Source of the DNA: Polytrichum commune | Taxonomy: Eukaryota; Streptophyta; Polytrichopsida; Polytrichales; Polytrichaceae | NCBI GenBank assembly: GCA_950295325.1 | Contig: OX485805.1 | Span: forward strand, 8,496,501-8,556,500 | DNA: 60,000 nucleotides | Direction of reading: 5' to 3' | Shown: piece by piece, positions 36,398 through 50,292 of the stretch | Layout: every line of letters begins with the position of its first letter | How positions within the stretch are numbered: the first letter of the stretch is position 1 | Made by a program: the position numbers and the translations under genes | Notes under the pieces: model-generated | Databases searched by the model: none | What the model saw: only the letters and a program-made list of their open reading frames with translations | What the model was told of the DNA's origin: nothing

Positions 36398-39300
36398 TGG
36401 AGAACTTCCTGTAGAATTATATGTTATCAAGCTGACTATGGGCTTTCAACAATGGCTTGCCCACCTATCCCCCTCTTGGTTAGTGAATAAAGCAACCTCA
36501 CTTTCCCAACACTTGGCCAAACAAGGATGTAACACGTGGTACAAATTGACAACCATGTGGAAGGCATCATGGGGTCCATCTCACTAGGAAACCCATCACA
36601 ACCCAACCACATCAAAAATAGCATATGATGATATCAAGGAGGTTTTTCTTGCTAGCTTCGAGGGAAGAAACTAGATTACCTCCACTTTAAGGATTTTCTC
36701 AAATACGAATGTGAGTTGTACTAGAAGCAACCATCGACACAGTCACAATGCAAGATCATTATTGCCTACCGCACCTCAAACCACAGACTTGCCATGGAAA
36801 CTTGACGATGGTAGACTATCCCTATCTCTAGAGATACTAGACTACGCCACTTTTGCTCCTATAGCACAGTTGAAAATGAGGCACACTTTGTGTTGGGATG
36901 TTACCCCATTAGAGACAAGTTCCTGTCACTATGTGAGAATGTAGTTCTAGTAAACCTCAAGCATTTCTTTCGTTTGGACCATCAAGTTAACATCAGCCTC
37001 TGTCTCACGGAGGCTGCCCCACTCCACCATTCTAAAGAATCAACTGCTTTGAAACCATCTTGATGTAGTTTCAATCCCCTTTAGCGATTTTATTGCAATG
37101 GCTTTTCATGTAAACATATACCAAGTTAAACAACGGGGGGGGGGGCATAACCCTCAGGGTTGGCCGATCGCCGTGGATAAGTGAGGGATGGGGAATGTCG
37201 TAACATCCGGTGTGGAGTCTCCTTCGACCTCGAGTTCTGCACATGGCTCCAATTGTCATGAGCCTTAAGCAACAAACAATTGACTCATGGTCATCTCTAG
37301 GACGTGCTCGGCCTTGAATATAAAGTCCTTAAGGCTAGACCTTCATACACTCACCAATGGGAGAAACACAAAATTATCCTAAACAAACATTTTCCCAACA
37401 TGTGGTGCCGTGTCTGGGGAGATTTTTGGGCATAAGTTATCAAAATCGTAGTGTTTAATTTCCCAAGTCCAACCGGTTACATGTTGTGGTCTTGCGGTTT
37501 TTCTACTGGTCGGAGGTGTATATCCATAGGTTCCTCTAGAGTGACCGGTAGTTTTCCTGAGGTTTTGAACTTCAACCAGTTATTTCTAAACTCAACCAGT
37601 TTATCAAAGACTAGCCATTGGTTCTCCACGGTCAATGATGTGGTGGATCAACTACCCTAAGTTGCCACCACACTCCTTATACTAAATTGCATACTAGCAT
37701 AAAGGGTTAGACGGTTTTGAGATATATGTATGTTGATGAATAATGGCATGCTGAAATTTTGATGAATATGTCATTTATAGGGTTACAAACATTACTTTGA
37801 TAAGATGCTTTGCAAATAGTACACATGACACTAAACACCATAAACAACGTAGATCCATACACATGTCTACTATCCAAGTAACTAGGTAGTCATCTTACCA
37901 ATTTCAAGGTTTTGGTGCTTGGGGAAGTCATATGAGCATACTTGTCAATTCCCCATCCTGTATCATCATAGTAAATTGTAGTTGAGTTTCAATTACTTAC
38001 TTACACGGGTAGGTCACTTAGTGCATTTTAAAAACGACGTGCGGCATAATATAGAGAGGATTAAAATCATTTGAAATAAAAATTATAAAGGAATTCTAAA
38101 TAATGAAGGGGCCATTAAATGTAGACAATCCCATTATAAGTAACTTAGATGGACATAAAATGTGGGCCATTATTTTTTTGTAAAATTAATATAGGGGCTG
38201 AAGATAAGGATCCTAGAAGGTATGTTTAGTATGTTTGCTATGGTCTCCTATGTGTTTTCTTCATAACTTTGTTTGCAATGATATTTTTGTTTGCATCCTT
38301 GTTTGTTTCCATGGTTTCCCTTAACACTTGTCAATGCGTTAGGAAGTAGATTAGCTTTTATTACTTAAAAGGAATATAGAGTATAAAAAATTGCAATGAC
38401 TTGGACAATATAACTAATGGAAGGGTGCAAACAAATGGGCCATTTTTGAAATTTAAGTAATTATAGGGAGGCTTTAATTCAGCCCTTGAAGGTAAATCGC
38501 CCCAAAACAAAAAACCCCCAGCCGCACGTGGTGCACAAAAATACCTTAGAGTGACCTACCCGTGCTTACTTATAGGATATCATGATACACTAAACAACCA
38601 TATTAGTACAAGTGAAAATACATAAACACAAATATATAAAACATAAATTCTAAACTTGTTGAAGCCCGTATAAATTGTGTAGATGGTCGTACTTTGAGAC
38701 CCCACCGTCCTCTAAAGGTTAAAGGGTTCCAAGGTTGGGCTGCGGATTCAGTCCTCGTATGAAGGCTAAGGCTGGACGGTTTGGGTACATTGTGGGTTTT
38801 ATTCTCACCCATTTGCAACATTAATATTCTCTGAGGCAAGGTAAGGGCCACTCTACACACGAGACTGAGAGCCCGTGACCATTACACTTCAAGCAATCTC
38901 ATCATTGGAAAAGGCGGAGCCTGTTCAAGTTCACTTCACACAAAGCTTGAGGGACCAACGGAATACGTGAATGCAAGATGAATGTAAAGTCTACATGGAG
39001 TCTTACTTCGCATCAAATGGATCATGTTTCATGGTCATTTGGACTACTGTCAAAAATCACCTCTTGGAGGTAGGCCTAATACAAAACCAGAAGACCATGG
39101 CATTCCGAACACTCACAACCGTTGATTCATTCTATTTTATCATGATGGAGGACTTGCATGAATAGAAATTCATTGAAATAGCATTTGGTTGAGGGAACAG
39201 TCACATATGACTTCACACTACACTTGAGGTTCCATGACCACACTAAATGAATATGGAGGTGTGTTGGGACGGCCTTTCAACACTTTCTATTGGGCTCTCA

Positions 39301-39531
39301 CAATTTCATGGTGACGGCTCTTGGCTCGTGTGTGAAGTGGCCCTAAAGTGCAAGTTTGCAACACATGCTCAACAATATTATGTTGGAATACATCCATGAT
39401 ACCGTCAATATAAATTTTACATATCGTGCAATGGAGTCTCACCTTGGAAGCGCCGCATCGGTGCCATTGGTGTGGATTGTTTGTCCTCGTCAACACAATC
39501 CAACTTTGAAATGCATGACAATATTATCAAT

Positions 39532-39568
<37 letters not shown>

Positions 39569-41226
39569 GCCAACACAACACACTCCTCCTTCGAATGTCC
39601 ATGGTCAAGATGGATGGTGTTTCTCTCCACTCAGCTCCTGTAAGATTTGGACAGTTTGAGAGATTGTAAGTTTGATTGCCATGCTTCCATTCCCAAGGTC
39701 AAGCTAGGGATGTGGTCCCGAGGTCCTATCATGCATATTAGCATTGTTAAAACATTGGTCTCATATGTATATAAGAGAATGCATGGTATCTATAATCTAC
39801 ATCAATAATTTTTATCAAAGAACCTATCCGTGGGTAGCAAATTTTCAATATCAATAAGATATTGTTATTTGGTGAGTATGTCAAGCTCAGAGAATCTTTT
39901 AACCTAAGTTATCACTTCTAGGTTGATACCATTCTGAGTCATATTGGTACCAAAGCGGTTTGGATGTTCAATTGAGGAGATTGTCCATATAGGGCCCATG
40001 TACAATACAAGTTAAAGAATATGCACATTCACAAAATAAACTAATAAACAAAAAAAAGAAAAACAGAAGCTACTAACTTACAAAATCAAAACACGTGAGT
40101 ACAGTCAACAATGACTCAAAAATACTTGACGGCATCTCATGATAACTTAAGCTCAAGGAAATTCAACTCCAGAGACAATCCTTCAGAAGTGAAAGCATTT
40201 GATTCACAACACCAACAGCATATAAAACTTGGGCAACACGTCATGTTCTTGTCATGTGTCAGAGCACAAATCTTAAATCTACCATTGCACTAAGTTTTTA
40301 GTGAGGCGTGACCACAAGACGTGCTGTCAAAGCACTGCAAGCATACGAGTTCTAGGTACTGTAACTCTTCTCAAGTCATTGAAAATTATCACGAAACGCT
40401 CGAGATTTCAAGAAATCGACCAATCAAACAGATTTCTTAGATCTCATATGCTGGTAGTGAGATTATGACACAAATGCATGACAACGTTCCACTCCCATTC
40501 GATGCAATTTATGTGCTAGTGATCAAGAAACTATTCTGTGCCCTACATACATATACAGGATCTTCAGATTGTGCTACTCCGCTATCGTAGAAGTAAGTTA
40601 GTTGCAGTACCTCCAGTATTGCGCTGTATAAGAGTGTTGAAGGTATGTATGCATGTAAGGATGTTTCACTTACTTATACATGTATGTAAGGCTACTCTGT
40701 CGGTTTACCGCAAAACAAAAGTGCTCACAGATGTTGAAGACTGTCTCATGACCGGCCGGCATCCGTCAATTGCAGTGTCCTGGGAGAAATTTTGGGCACA
40801 ATCTGTAACTAAGTGGTCTGTTCTCGCTCTTCATTGCTCAAATGCAAGACTTGCAATTTCTCTAAAACTAAGACTTCCAAGAGGCTCATGAGTACTTATG
40901 CTCATTTAATGCTTTTTTGGGGACCAACATGTTGCTTTTCTGCAATGGTACTATGTATTTGACCAACGAACATGCTGTGTTGGAGCGGCTTGGTGACTTT
41001 GGTCTTGTTCAAGGGTTTGGAATTGGTGGCAAGCTTGCAAGTTAACTTCTAAGTAAGGCCAAAGCAAAACTCACTCGACAATCGTTTGAAATGGTTAAAT
41101 TAGTCCAATTCAAAAGCTCATAAAATAGAATCATTGTTTTTAATGGTAAAATTGACTGTACGGATGTATGATTTGTAGGGTTAAGATCATTTGTAAAATT
41201 TGTTAGCTATTCATGTGCCTAGATTG
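36398..41226 (+). repeat. Array unit 3 (MITE insertion and internal deletion)
   Basis: Carries a 561-bp MITE at 38004-38564. It lacks about 650 bp compared with unit 1: the sequence jumps at about 39964 from 'accaaagcggtttgg' to 'atgttcaattgaggaga', removing the block found at 28650-29300 in unit 1. Its LINE/G-run segment (37135-37145, eleven G) matches unit 6, while the AAC-side segment is the 'A' variant. Confidence 0.88.
38004..38564 (+). mobile_element. hAT-type MITE, family 2 (561 bp)
   Basis: Ends are CACGGGTAGGTCACT and its exact inverse, with looser pairing further in (gtgcggc motifs). The 8-bp target duplication cttactta lies at 37996-38003 and 38565-38572. The empty site is 'ctacttacttatagg' in units 2, 4 and 5. 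No coding sequence. Confidence 0.93.
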
Positions 41227-44200
41227 TGGAGAACTTCCTGTAGAATTATATGTTATCAAGGTCACTATGGGCTTTCAACAATGACTTGCCCACCTATCCC
41301 CCTCTTGGTTTGTAAATAAAACAATCTCACTTTCCCAATACTTGGCCAGACAAGGATGTAACACATGGTACAAATTGACAACCATGTGGAAGGCATCATG
41401 GGGTCCATCTCACTAGGAAACCCATCACAACGTACCCAACCACATTAAAAATAGCCTATGATGATATCAAGGAGGTTTTTCTTGCCAACTTCGAGGGAAG
41501 AAACTAGATTACCTCTACCTTCAAGATTTTCTCAAATACGAATGTGAGCTATACTTGACGCAACCATCGACACAGTCACAATGCAAGATCATTATTGCCT
41601 ACCGCACCTCAAACCACAGACTTGCCATGGAAACTTGACGATGGTCGACTATCCCTATCTCTAGAGATACTAGACTACGCCACTCTAGCTCCTATAGCAC
41701 AGTTGAAAATGAGGCACACTTTGTGTTAGGATGTCACCCCATTAGAGACAAGTTCCTGTCACTATGTGAGAATGTAGTTCTAGTAAACCTCAAGCCTTTC
41801 TTTCGTTTGGACCATCAAGTTAACATCAGCCTTTGTCTCACGGAGGCTGCCGCACTCCACCATTCCAAAGAATCAACTCGTTTGAAACCATCTTGATGTA
41901 GTTTCAATCCCCATTAGCGATATCATTGCAATGGCTTTCATGTAAACATACACCAAGTTAAAGGCGGGAAGGGGGGCGGAAACGCTCACGGGTGCCTGGT
42001 GACGGTGGATAAGTGATGGGTGGGGATTCTAGTAACCTCCGGTGTGGAGTCTCCTTCGACCTCGAGTTCTGCACATGCTTCCAATTGTCATGAGCCTTAA
42101 GCAACAAACAATTGGGTTGTGGTCATCTCTAGGACGTGCTCGGCCGTGAATATAAAGTTGTTAAGGCTAGACCTTCATACACTCACCAATGGGAGAAACA
42201 CAAATCCTAAACAAAAAAATTCCCAACATGTGGTGCAGTGTCTGGGGAGATTTTTGGGCATATTTGGTCAAAATCCTAGTGTTTAATTTCCCAAGTCCAA
42301 CCGGTTACATGTTGTGGTCTTGCGGTTTTTCTTCACGGATTGGAGGTGTATATCCATAGGTTCCTCTAGAGTGACCGGTAGTTTTCCTAAGGTTTTGAAC
42401 TTCAACCGGTTATTTCTCAAACTCGACCGGTTCATCAAAAACTAGCCATCGGTTCTCCCCGTTCAATGATGTGGTGGATCAACTACCCTAAGTTGCCACC
42501 ACACTCGTTAAACTAAATGTCATAGCATAAAGGGTTAGTCGGTTTTGAGATATATGTATGTTGATGAAGAACGGCATGCTGAAATTTTGATGAATATGTC
42601 ATTTATAGGGTTATAGACATTACTTTGATAAGATCCTTTGCAAATAGTACACATGACACTAAACACCATAAACAATGTAGATCCATACACATGTGTGCTA
42701 TCCATGTAACTAGGTAGTCATCTTACCAATTTCAAGGTTTTGGTGCTTGGGGAACTCATATGAACATGCTTGTCAACTCCCCATCCTGTATCATCAAAGT
42801 AAATTGCAGTTGACTTTCAACTACTTACTTATAGGATATCATGGTACACTAAACAACCCTATTAGTACAAGTGATAATACATAAACATAAATATATAAAA
42901 TATAAATTCTAAACTTGATGAAGCCCGTATAAATTGTGTTTATGGTCGTACACTGAGAACCCACATCCTCTAAAGGTTAAAGGGTTCCAAGGTTGGGCGG
43001 CGGATTTAGTCCTTGTATGAAGGCTCTGGCTGGACGGTTCAGGTACGTTGTCGGTTTTATTCTCACCCATTTAAAACATTAATATTCTCTGAGGCAAGGT
43101 AAGGGCCACTTCACACACGAGACTCCGAGCCCGTTACCATTACACTTTCAGTACTCTCATTGGTGGAAAAGGCGGAGCTGGTTCAAGTTTACTTCACACT
43201 ACGCTTGAGGGACCAAACATAGTATGTGAATGCAAGATGGATGTAAAGTCTACATGGATTCCTACGTGGCATCGAATGGATCATGTTTCATATATGATCA
43301 CTTGGATTATTTTCAAAAACCACGTCTTGGAGGTAGGCTTAACACAAAATTAGGAGACCATGGCACTCTGAACACTCACAACCGTTGATTTATTCTATTT
43401 TATCATGCGTGAGGACCTGCATGAATAGAAATTCATTGAAATAGCATTTGATTGAGGGACCGGTCACATATGACTTCACGCTACACTTGAGGTTCCGTGA
43501 CCACACTACGTGAATATGGAGGTGTGTTGGGACGGCCTTTCGACACTTTCTTTTGGGCTCTCACAATTTCATGGTGACGGCTCTTGGCTCGTGTTTGAAG
43601 TGGCCCTAAAGTGCAACACATGCTTAACAATATCATGTTGTATTACAACCATGATACCGTTAATATAAATTGTACATATCGTGCAATGGAGTCTCACCTT
43701 GGAAGCGCCGCATGGGTGCCATTGGTGTGGATTGTTTGCCCTCGTCAGCACAATCCAACTTTGGAATGCATGACAATATTATCAACAACAACAACAACAA
43801 CGGTGGCCAACACAACACCTTCCTCCTTTGAATGTCCATGGTCAGGATGGATGGTGTTCCTCTCCACTGAGCTGCTATGAGATTGAAGAGTTTGAGATTG
43901 TAAGTTTGATTGCCATGCTTCCATTCCCAAGGTCAACCTAGGTATGTGGTCCCGAGGTCCTATCGTGCATATTAACATTGTTAAAACGTTGGTCTCATAT
44001 GTATATATAGGTGAATACATGGTATGAATAATCAACATCAATGATGTGTATAAAAGAGTTTATCCATGGGCAACAAATTGTCAATATCAATCAGATATTG
44101 CTATCTGGTGAGTATGTCAAGCTAAGGGAATCTTTTAACCTAAGTTATCACTTCTAGGTCAATACCACTTGAGTCATATTGATGCAAAGGCAGTTTAGGC

Positions 44201-46282
44201 CTAGGTGTAAAGGTTCTTGCAGGGTATATAGACCCGAATGGTATCGAAAGAAAAAATACCATACAATATCCATACATAACTCAACTAGTTTCTACTAATA
44301 TAAAATACCTTCATTGTGGATACATGAATGGTATTAAAAATAGATGAACTGGACCAACACTTGTTAAGACTCACATATATGCTAATCCTTGTGCCTAATT
44401 AGACACTGTGGGCAAGCTAGCATATTTTAAGGAAGCAAATACTTGGGTGAGCTAGTTTCCGCCTTACAAATGTGCATGTTGGACTCCGACCCATTGTTCT
44501 TGTTCCAATTACCTTTTGACACCTCTAGTTCTCAAGGTGGTCCTACAAAGAGCTTAGCAATGTTATGTGGGCACTGCCCAATTTCCCAAACAATTTTGAC
44601 CATTGCAATAGATCGAATCAACAATTGCCTTATCATGTCAAGAATTGTGATTCATGAGGATTGTCACGAATTCAAGGTTCAAAACATGCATTGAGATGCA
44701 AAAGTTATAAGTTATGGTCAAGATGAAGACTTTCTTCATTTTGACGTGCACTCCCGAATGTGTTAATTATTGAACATATAGATCAACCGTGTCTAAATTT
44801 TGAGCACATACCTAGTCCAATAACATCATAACATGGATCTTTTTGGTGCTTGTTCTCTGCTACAAGCCTTGCCACACACCACTCAGATATTAGGTGTTGA
44901 ATCCAGAAGACTGTCCACATAGGCCGCGTGTACCATACAAGTTCAAGAATATGCACATTCCCCCCCCCCCCAAAACAGAAGCTACAAACTTACAAAATCA
45001 AAACAAGCGAGTACAAACAACAATGAGTCACAAATAGTTGACTTCATCTCATGATAACTTCAGTTCAAGGAAATTCGACTCCAGAGACAATCCTTCAGAA
45101 GTGAAAGCATTTGATTCACAACACCAACAGCCTATAAAACTTCGGCAACACGTCATGTTCTTGGCATGTGTCAGGGAACAAATCTTAAATCTACCATTGC
45201 GATAAGTTTTCAGTGACCCATGACAACATGACGTGTTGTCAAAGCACTGCAAGCATACGAGTTCTAGGTAATTCTTCTCAAGTCAATGAACATTATCACG
45301 AAAGCCTCGAGATTCCAAGAAATCGACCAATCGAAATAGAGTTCTTAGATCTCATATGCTGGTAGTGAGATTATGACACAAATGCATGACAACGTTGCAC
45401 TCCCATTCGATGCAATTTATGTGCTAGTGATCAAGATACTATTCTGTGCACTATATACATATACAGGATCGTGAGATTGTGCTACTGCGCTATCGTAGAA
45501 GTAAGTTAGTTGCAGTACCTCCAGTATTGCCCTGTATAAGAGTGTTGAAGGTATGTATGCATGTAAGATTGTTTCACTTACTTATACATGTACGTAAGGC
45601 TACTCTGTCGGTTTACCGCAAGACAAAAGTGCGCAAAGACGTTGAAGACCGTCTCATGACCTCTCGGCATCCGTCAATTGCAGTGTCCTGGGAGAGATTT
45701 CGGGGACAATCCGTCAACATCATAGAGTTTTGTGCAAGTTTACATGTTGATTGTTTGGTGTTTCTATATTAATTTAAGGTATTTTCCATAGATTCCTGTA
45801 AAGTGATCAGCACTTTTCATGAAGTCTTGAAGCTCAACCGGTTATTTCTCAATCTCAACCGGTTCATCTGTAACTAGTGGTCGGTTCTCGCTCTTCATTG
45901 GTCAAATGCAAGACTTGGAATTCCTCTAAAACTAAGACTTCCAGGAGGCTCATGAGTACTTATGCCCATTTAATGCTTTTTGGGGACCAACATGTTGCTT
46001 TTCTGGAATGGTACTATGTATTTGACCAACGAACATGCCGTGTTGGAGCAGCTCGGTGGCCTTGGTCTTGTTCCAGGGTTTGGAATTGGTGGCAGGCATG
46101 CAAGTTAACTCCTCAAGGCCAAAGCAAAAATTGCTCCACAATCGTTTGAAATAGTTTCGTCCAATTCAAAAGCTCATAAAAATAGAATCATTGTTTTTTA
46201 TGGTAAAATTGACTGTACAGATGTATGATTTGTAGGGTTAACATCATTTGTAAAAGTTGTTAGCTATTCATGTGCCTAGAAT
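41227..46282 (+). repeat. Array unit 4 (uninterrupted, 5056 bp)
   Basis: A full unit close to unit 2 in the AAC-side half (B variant at about 43620-43660) but close to unit 5 in the LINE-side half (shared 'ggtgcctggtgacggtgg' near 41990). A run of twelve C at 44960-44971 is private to this unit. Confidence 0.88.
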
Positions 46283-46454
46283 GTGGAGAACTTCCTGTAG
46301 AATTATATGTTATCAAGCTCACTATGGGCTTTCAACAATGACTTGCCCACCTATCCCCCTCTTGGTTTGTGAATAAAGCAGTCTCACTTTCCCAACACTT
46401 GGCCGAACAAGGATGTAACACATGGTACAAATTGACAACCATGTGGAAGGCATC

Positions 46455-47011
46455 CCCGGGTACGCAACTCCTGTATTATATGGTCCTGATTTTAATCACT
46501 TATAATGCGTTTTAGTCCAATATTGAGTGATACAATTTGTTTTAATGTAGGAAACCCTTGTAGCCCTTCTAACAAGGAATCCAAAAATGTAATTATATAT
46601 AGGACATGAATATATTTTGAGCATATAATTGCATCAAAAACCTAATTATATGATTTTTTTTAATACATGTCCCATAGGTCAAACTACCCAACTTTTTGGA
46701 CTTTTTAATAAAATTTTAACATTGTGAATGAATTATAATTTTAATGGGAGGCTTAATAAATATGCAACCCAACTTTTTTTTTCATGTCATTTATTTAATT
46801 TGGTCTTCACCCAAATTTTTTTTCATCTCATTTTATTTAATTTGGTCTTTACCCAACTTTTTTTTCATCTCATTTTATTTAATTTGGTCTTCACCCAACT
46901 TTTTGATCATTTTAATTTGATATAATTTGATATAATTTTTACAAAAACAGTCCTCTAAGCCGTTTTAAGTACGATGCCCCCTGCGTATAATATGGGAGTT
47001 GCGTACCCGGC
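46455..47011 (+). mobile_element. hAT-type MITE, family 1, copy b (557 bp)
   Basis: The same element as at 30266-30865, inserted at a different place in the unit, within the LINE tail. The 8-bp target duplication aaggcatc lies at 46447-46454 and 47012-47019. Unit 3 has the empty site 'gtggaaggcatcatgg' near 36558. The ends are CCCGGGTACGC and its near-perfect inverse. The internal 45-bp tandem repeats are also present (about 46775-46915). Confidence 0.93.
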
Positions 47012-49398
47012 AAGGCATCATGGGGTCCATCTCACTAAGAAGCCCATGACAACCCAACCACATCAAAAATAGCATATGATGACATCAAGGAGGTTTTTCT
47101 TGCCAACTTCGAGGGAAGAAACTAGATTACCTCTACCTTCAAGATTTTCTCAAATACGAATGTGAGCTATACTTGAAGCAACCATCAACACAGTCACAAT
47201 GCAAGATCATTGTTGCCTACCGCACCTCAAACCATAGACTTGCCATTGAAACTTGACGATGGTCGACTATCCCTATCTCTAGAGATACTAGACTACGCCC
47301 CTCTAGCTCCTATAGCATAGTTGAAAATGAGGCACACTTTGTGTTTGGATGTCACCCCATTGGAGACAAGTTCCTATCACTATGTGAGAATGTAGTTCTA
47401 GTAAACCTCAAGCCTTTCTTTTGTTTGGACCATCAAGTTAACATCAGCCTTTGTCTCACGGAGGCTGCCGCACTCCACCATTCTAAAAAAATCAACTGCT
47501 TTGAAACCATCCTGATGTAGTTTCAATCCCCATAAGCGATTTCATTGCAATGACTTTCATGTAAACATACACTAAGTTGAAGGCGGGGAGGGGATGATGA
47601 GAGCCTTAGGGGTGCCTGGTGACGGTGGATAAGTGACGGGTGCGGATGGTCGTAACATCCGGTGTGGAGTCTCCTTCAACCTCGAGTTCTGCGCATGGTT
47701 CCAATTGTCATGAGCATTAAGCAACAAACAATTGGGTCATGGTCATCTCTAGGACGTGCTCAGCCGTGAATATAAGGTCATTAAGGCTAGACCTTCATAC
47801 ACTCACCAATGGGAGAAACACAAATCCTAAACAAACATTTTCCCAACATGTGGTGGAGTGTCTGGGGAGATTTTTGGGCATAATTGGTCAGAATCGTAGT
47901 GTTTAATTTCCCAAGTCCAACCGGTTACATGTTGTGGTCTTGCGGTTTTTCTTTACGGATTGGAGGTGTATATCCATAGATTCCTCTAGAGTGACCGGTA
48001 GTTTTCCTAAGGTTTTGAACTTCAACTGGTTATTTCTCAACCTCGACCGGTTCATAAAAAACTAGCCATCGGTTCTCCCTGTTCAATGATGTGGTGGATC
48101 AACTACCCTAAGTTGCCACCACACTCGTTAAACTAAATGTCATAGCATAAAGGGTTAGTCGGTTTTGAAATATATGTATGTTGATGAATAATGGCATGCT
48201 GAGATTTTGATAAATATATCATTTATAGGATTATAGACATTAATTTGAGAAAAATCCTTTGCAAATAATGTACATGACACTAAACACTATAAACAATGTA
48301 GTTCTATACACATGTGTACTATCCAAGTAACTAGGTAGTCATCTTACCAATTTCAAGGTTTTCGTGCTTGGGGAAGTCATATGAACATGCTTGTCAACTC
48401 CCCATCCTGTATCATCAAAGTAAATTGCAGTTGACTTTCAACTACTTACTTATAGGATATCATGGTACACTAAACAACCCTATTAGTACAAGTGAAAATA
48501 CATAAACACAAATATATAAAATATAAATTCTAAACTTGTTGAAGCCCGTATAAATTGTGTATATAGTCGTACATTGAGACCCCATGTCCTCTAAAGATTA
48601 AAGGGTTCCAAAGTTGGGTTGTGGATTCAGTCCTCGTATGAAGGCTAAGGCTGGACGGTTTGGGTACATTGTCGGTTTTATTCTTACCCATTTGCAACAT
48701 TAATATTCTCTGAGGCAAGGTAAGGGCCACTTCACACACGAGACTGAGAGCCTGTGACCATTACACTTCAAGCACTCTCATCGTGGAAAAGGCGGAGCCG
48801 GTTCAAGTTCACTTCACACAAAGCTTGAGGGACCAACGGAATACGTGAATGCAAGATGAATGTAAAGTCTACATGGAGTCTTACTTGGCATCAAATGGAT
48901 CATGTTTCATGGTCATTTGGACTACTGTCAAAAACCACCTCTTGGAGGTAGACCTAACACAAAATCGGGAGACCATGGCATTCCGAATACTCACAAACGG
49001 TGATTCATTCTATTTTATCATGCGTGAGGACTTGCATGAATAGAAATTCATTGAAATAGCATTTGGTTGAGGACCCGGTCACATATGACTTCACACTACA
49101 CTTGAGGTTCCATGACCACACTAAATGAATATGTATGTGTGTTGGGACGGCCTTTCGACACTTTCTTTTGGGCTCTCACAATTTCATGGTCACGACTCTT
49201 GGCTTGTGTGTGAAGTGGCCCTAAAGTGCAACACATGCTCAAGAATATTATGTTGGAATACATCCATGATACTATTAATATAAATTATACGTATTGTGCA
49301 ATGGGGTTTCACCTTGGGAGCACCGCATCGGTGCCATTGGTGTGGATTGTTTGCCCTCGTCAACACAATCCAACTTCGAAATGCATGACAATATTATC

Positions 49399-49447
<49 letters not shown>

Positions 49448-50226
49448 GTGGCCAACTCAACACACTCCTCCTTCGAATGTCCATGGTTAGGATGGATGGT
49501 GTTTCTCTCCACTCAGATCCTGTAAGATTTGGACAGTTTGAGAGATTGTGAGTTTGATTGCCATGATTCCATTTCCAAGGTCAAGCTAGTGATGTGGTCC
49601 CCAAGTCCTATCTTGCATATTAGCATAATTTGTTAAAACATTGGTCTCGTTTGTATAAAGGAGAATGCATGGTATCTATAATCTACATCAATAACTTTTA
49701 TCAAAGAACCTATCAACCAAACGGTATTGAAAATAGATGATACTGGACCAACACTTGTTAAGACCCTCATATATGCTAATCCTTGTGCCTAATTAGACAA
49801 TGTGCGCAAGCTATCACATTTTGAGGAAGCAAATACTTGGGTGAGCTAGATTCTACCTTACAAATGTGCATGTTGGACTCCAACCCATTGTTAGTGTTCC
49901 AATTACCTTTTGACACTTCTAGTTCTCGGGGTGGTCTCACAAAGAGCTTAGCAATGGTATGTGGGCATTTCCTAATTTCCCAAATAATTTTGACCATTGC
50001 ATCAGATCGAATCAACAATTTCCTTATCATGTCAAGAATTGTGATTCGTGATGGTTGTCACGAATTCAAGGTTCAAAACATACATTGAGATGCAAAAGTT
50101 ATAAGTTATGGTCAAAATGAAGATTTTCTTCTTCATTAAATAATAACACATGCACTCGAATGTGTTAGTTATTGAACATATAAATCAACCATGTCTAAAT
50201 TTTGAGCACATACCTAGTCCAATCAC

Positions 50227-50292
50227 ATCATAATACGGATCTTTTTGGTGCTTGTTCTCCGCTGCAAGCACCAAAAATATCCGTGTTATGAT
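50227..50292. repeat. Hairpin with 28-bp arms in array units 1 and 5
   Basis: Arms 50227-50254 and 50265-50292 are reverse complements with few mismatches (cataatacggat against atccgtgttatg, then tttttggtgcttg) around a 10-base loop. A weaker version is in unit 1 near 29211-29275. After the hairpin the sequence 'atctttttggtgcttgtt' occurs a second time, as if the arm was duplicated. Units 2 and 4 lack the second arm. Confidence 0.75.

Noticed and set aside
28219-49444. Regularly spaced repeats considered as a CRISPR-like array
   Set aside because: The genome is eukaryotic, the units are kilobases long, and no short repeat-spacer pattern exists.
49275-49551. Poly-Asn, poly-Thr and poly-Leu open frames around the AAC tracts
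   Set aside because: They arise from the triplet microsatellite, which has no stop in these frames.
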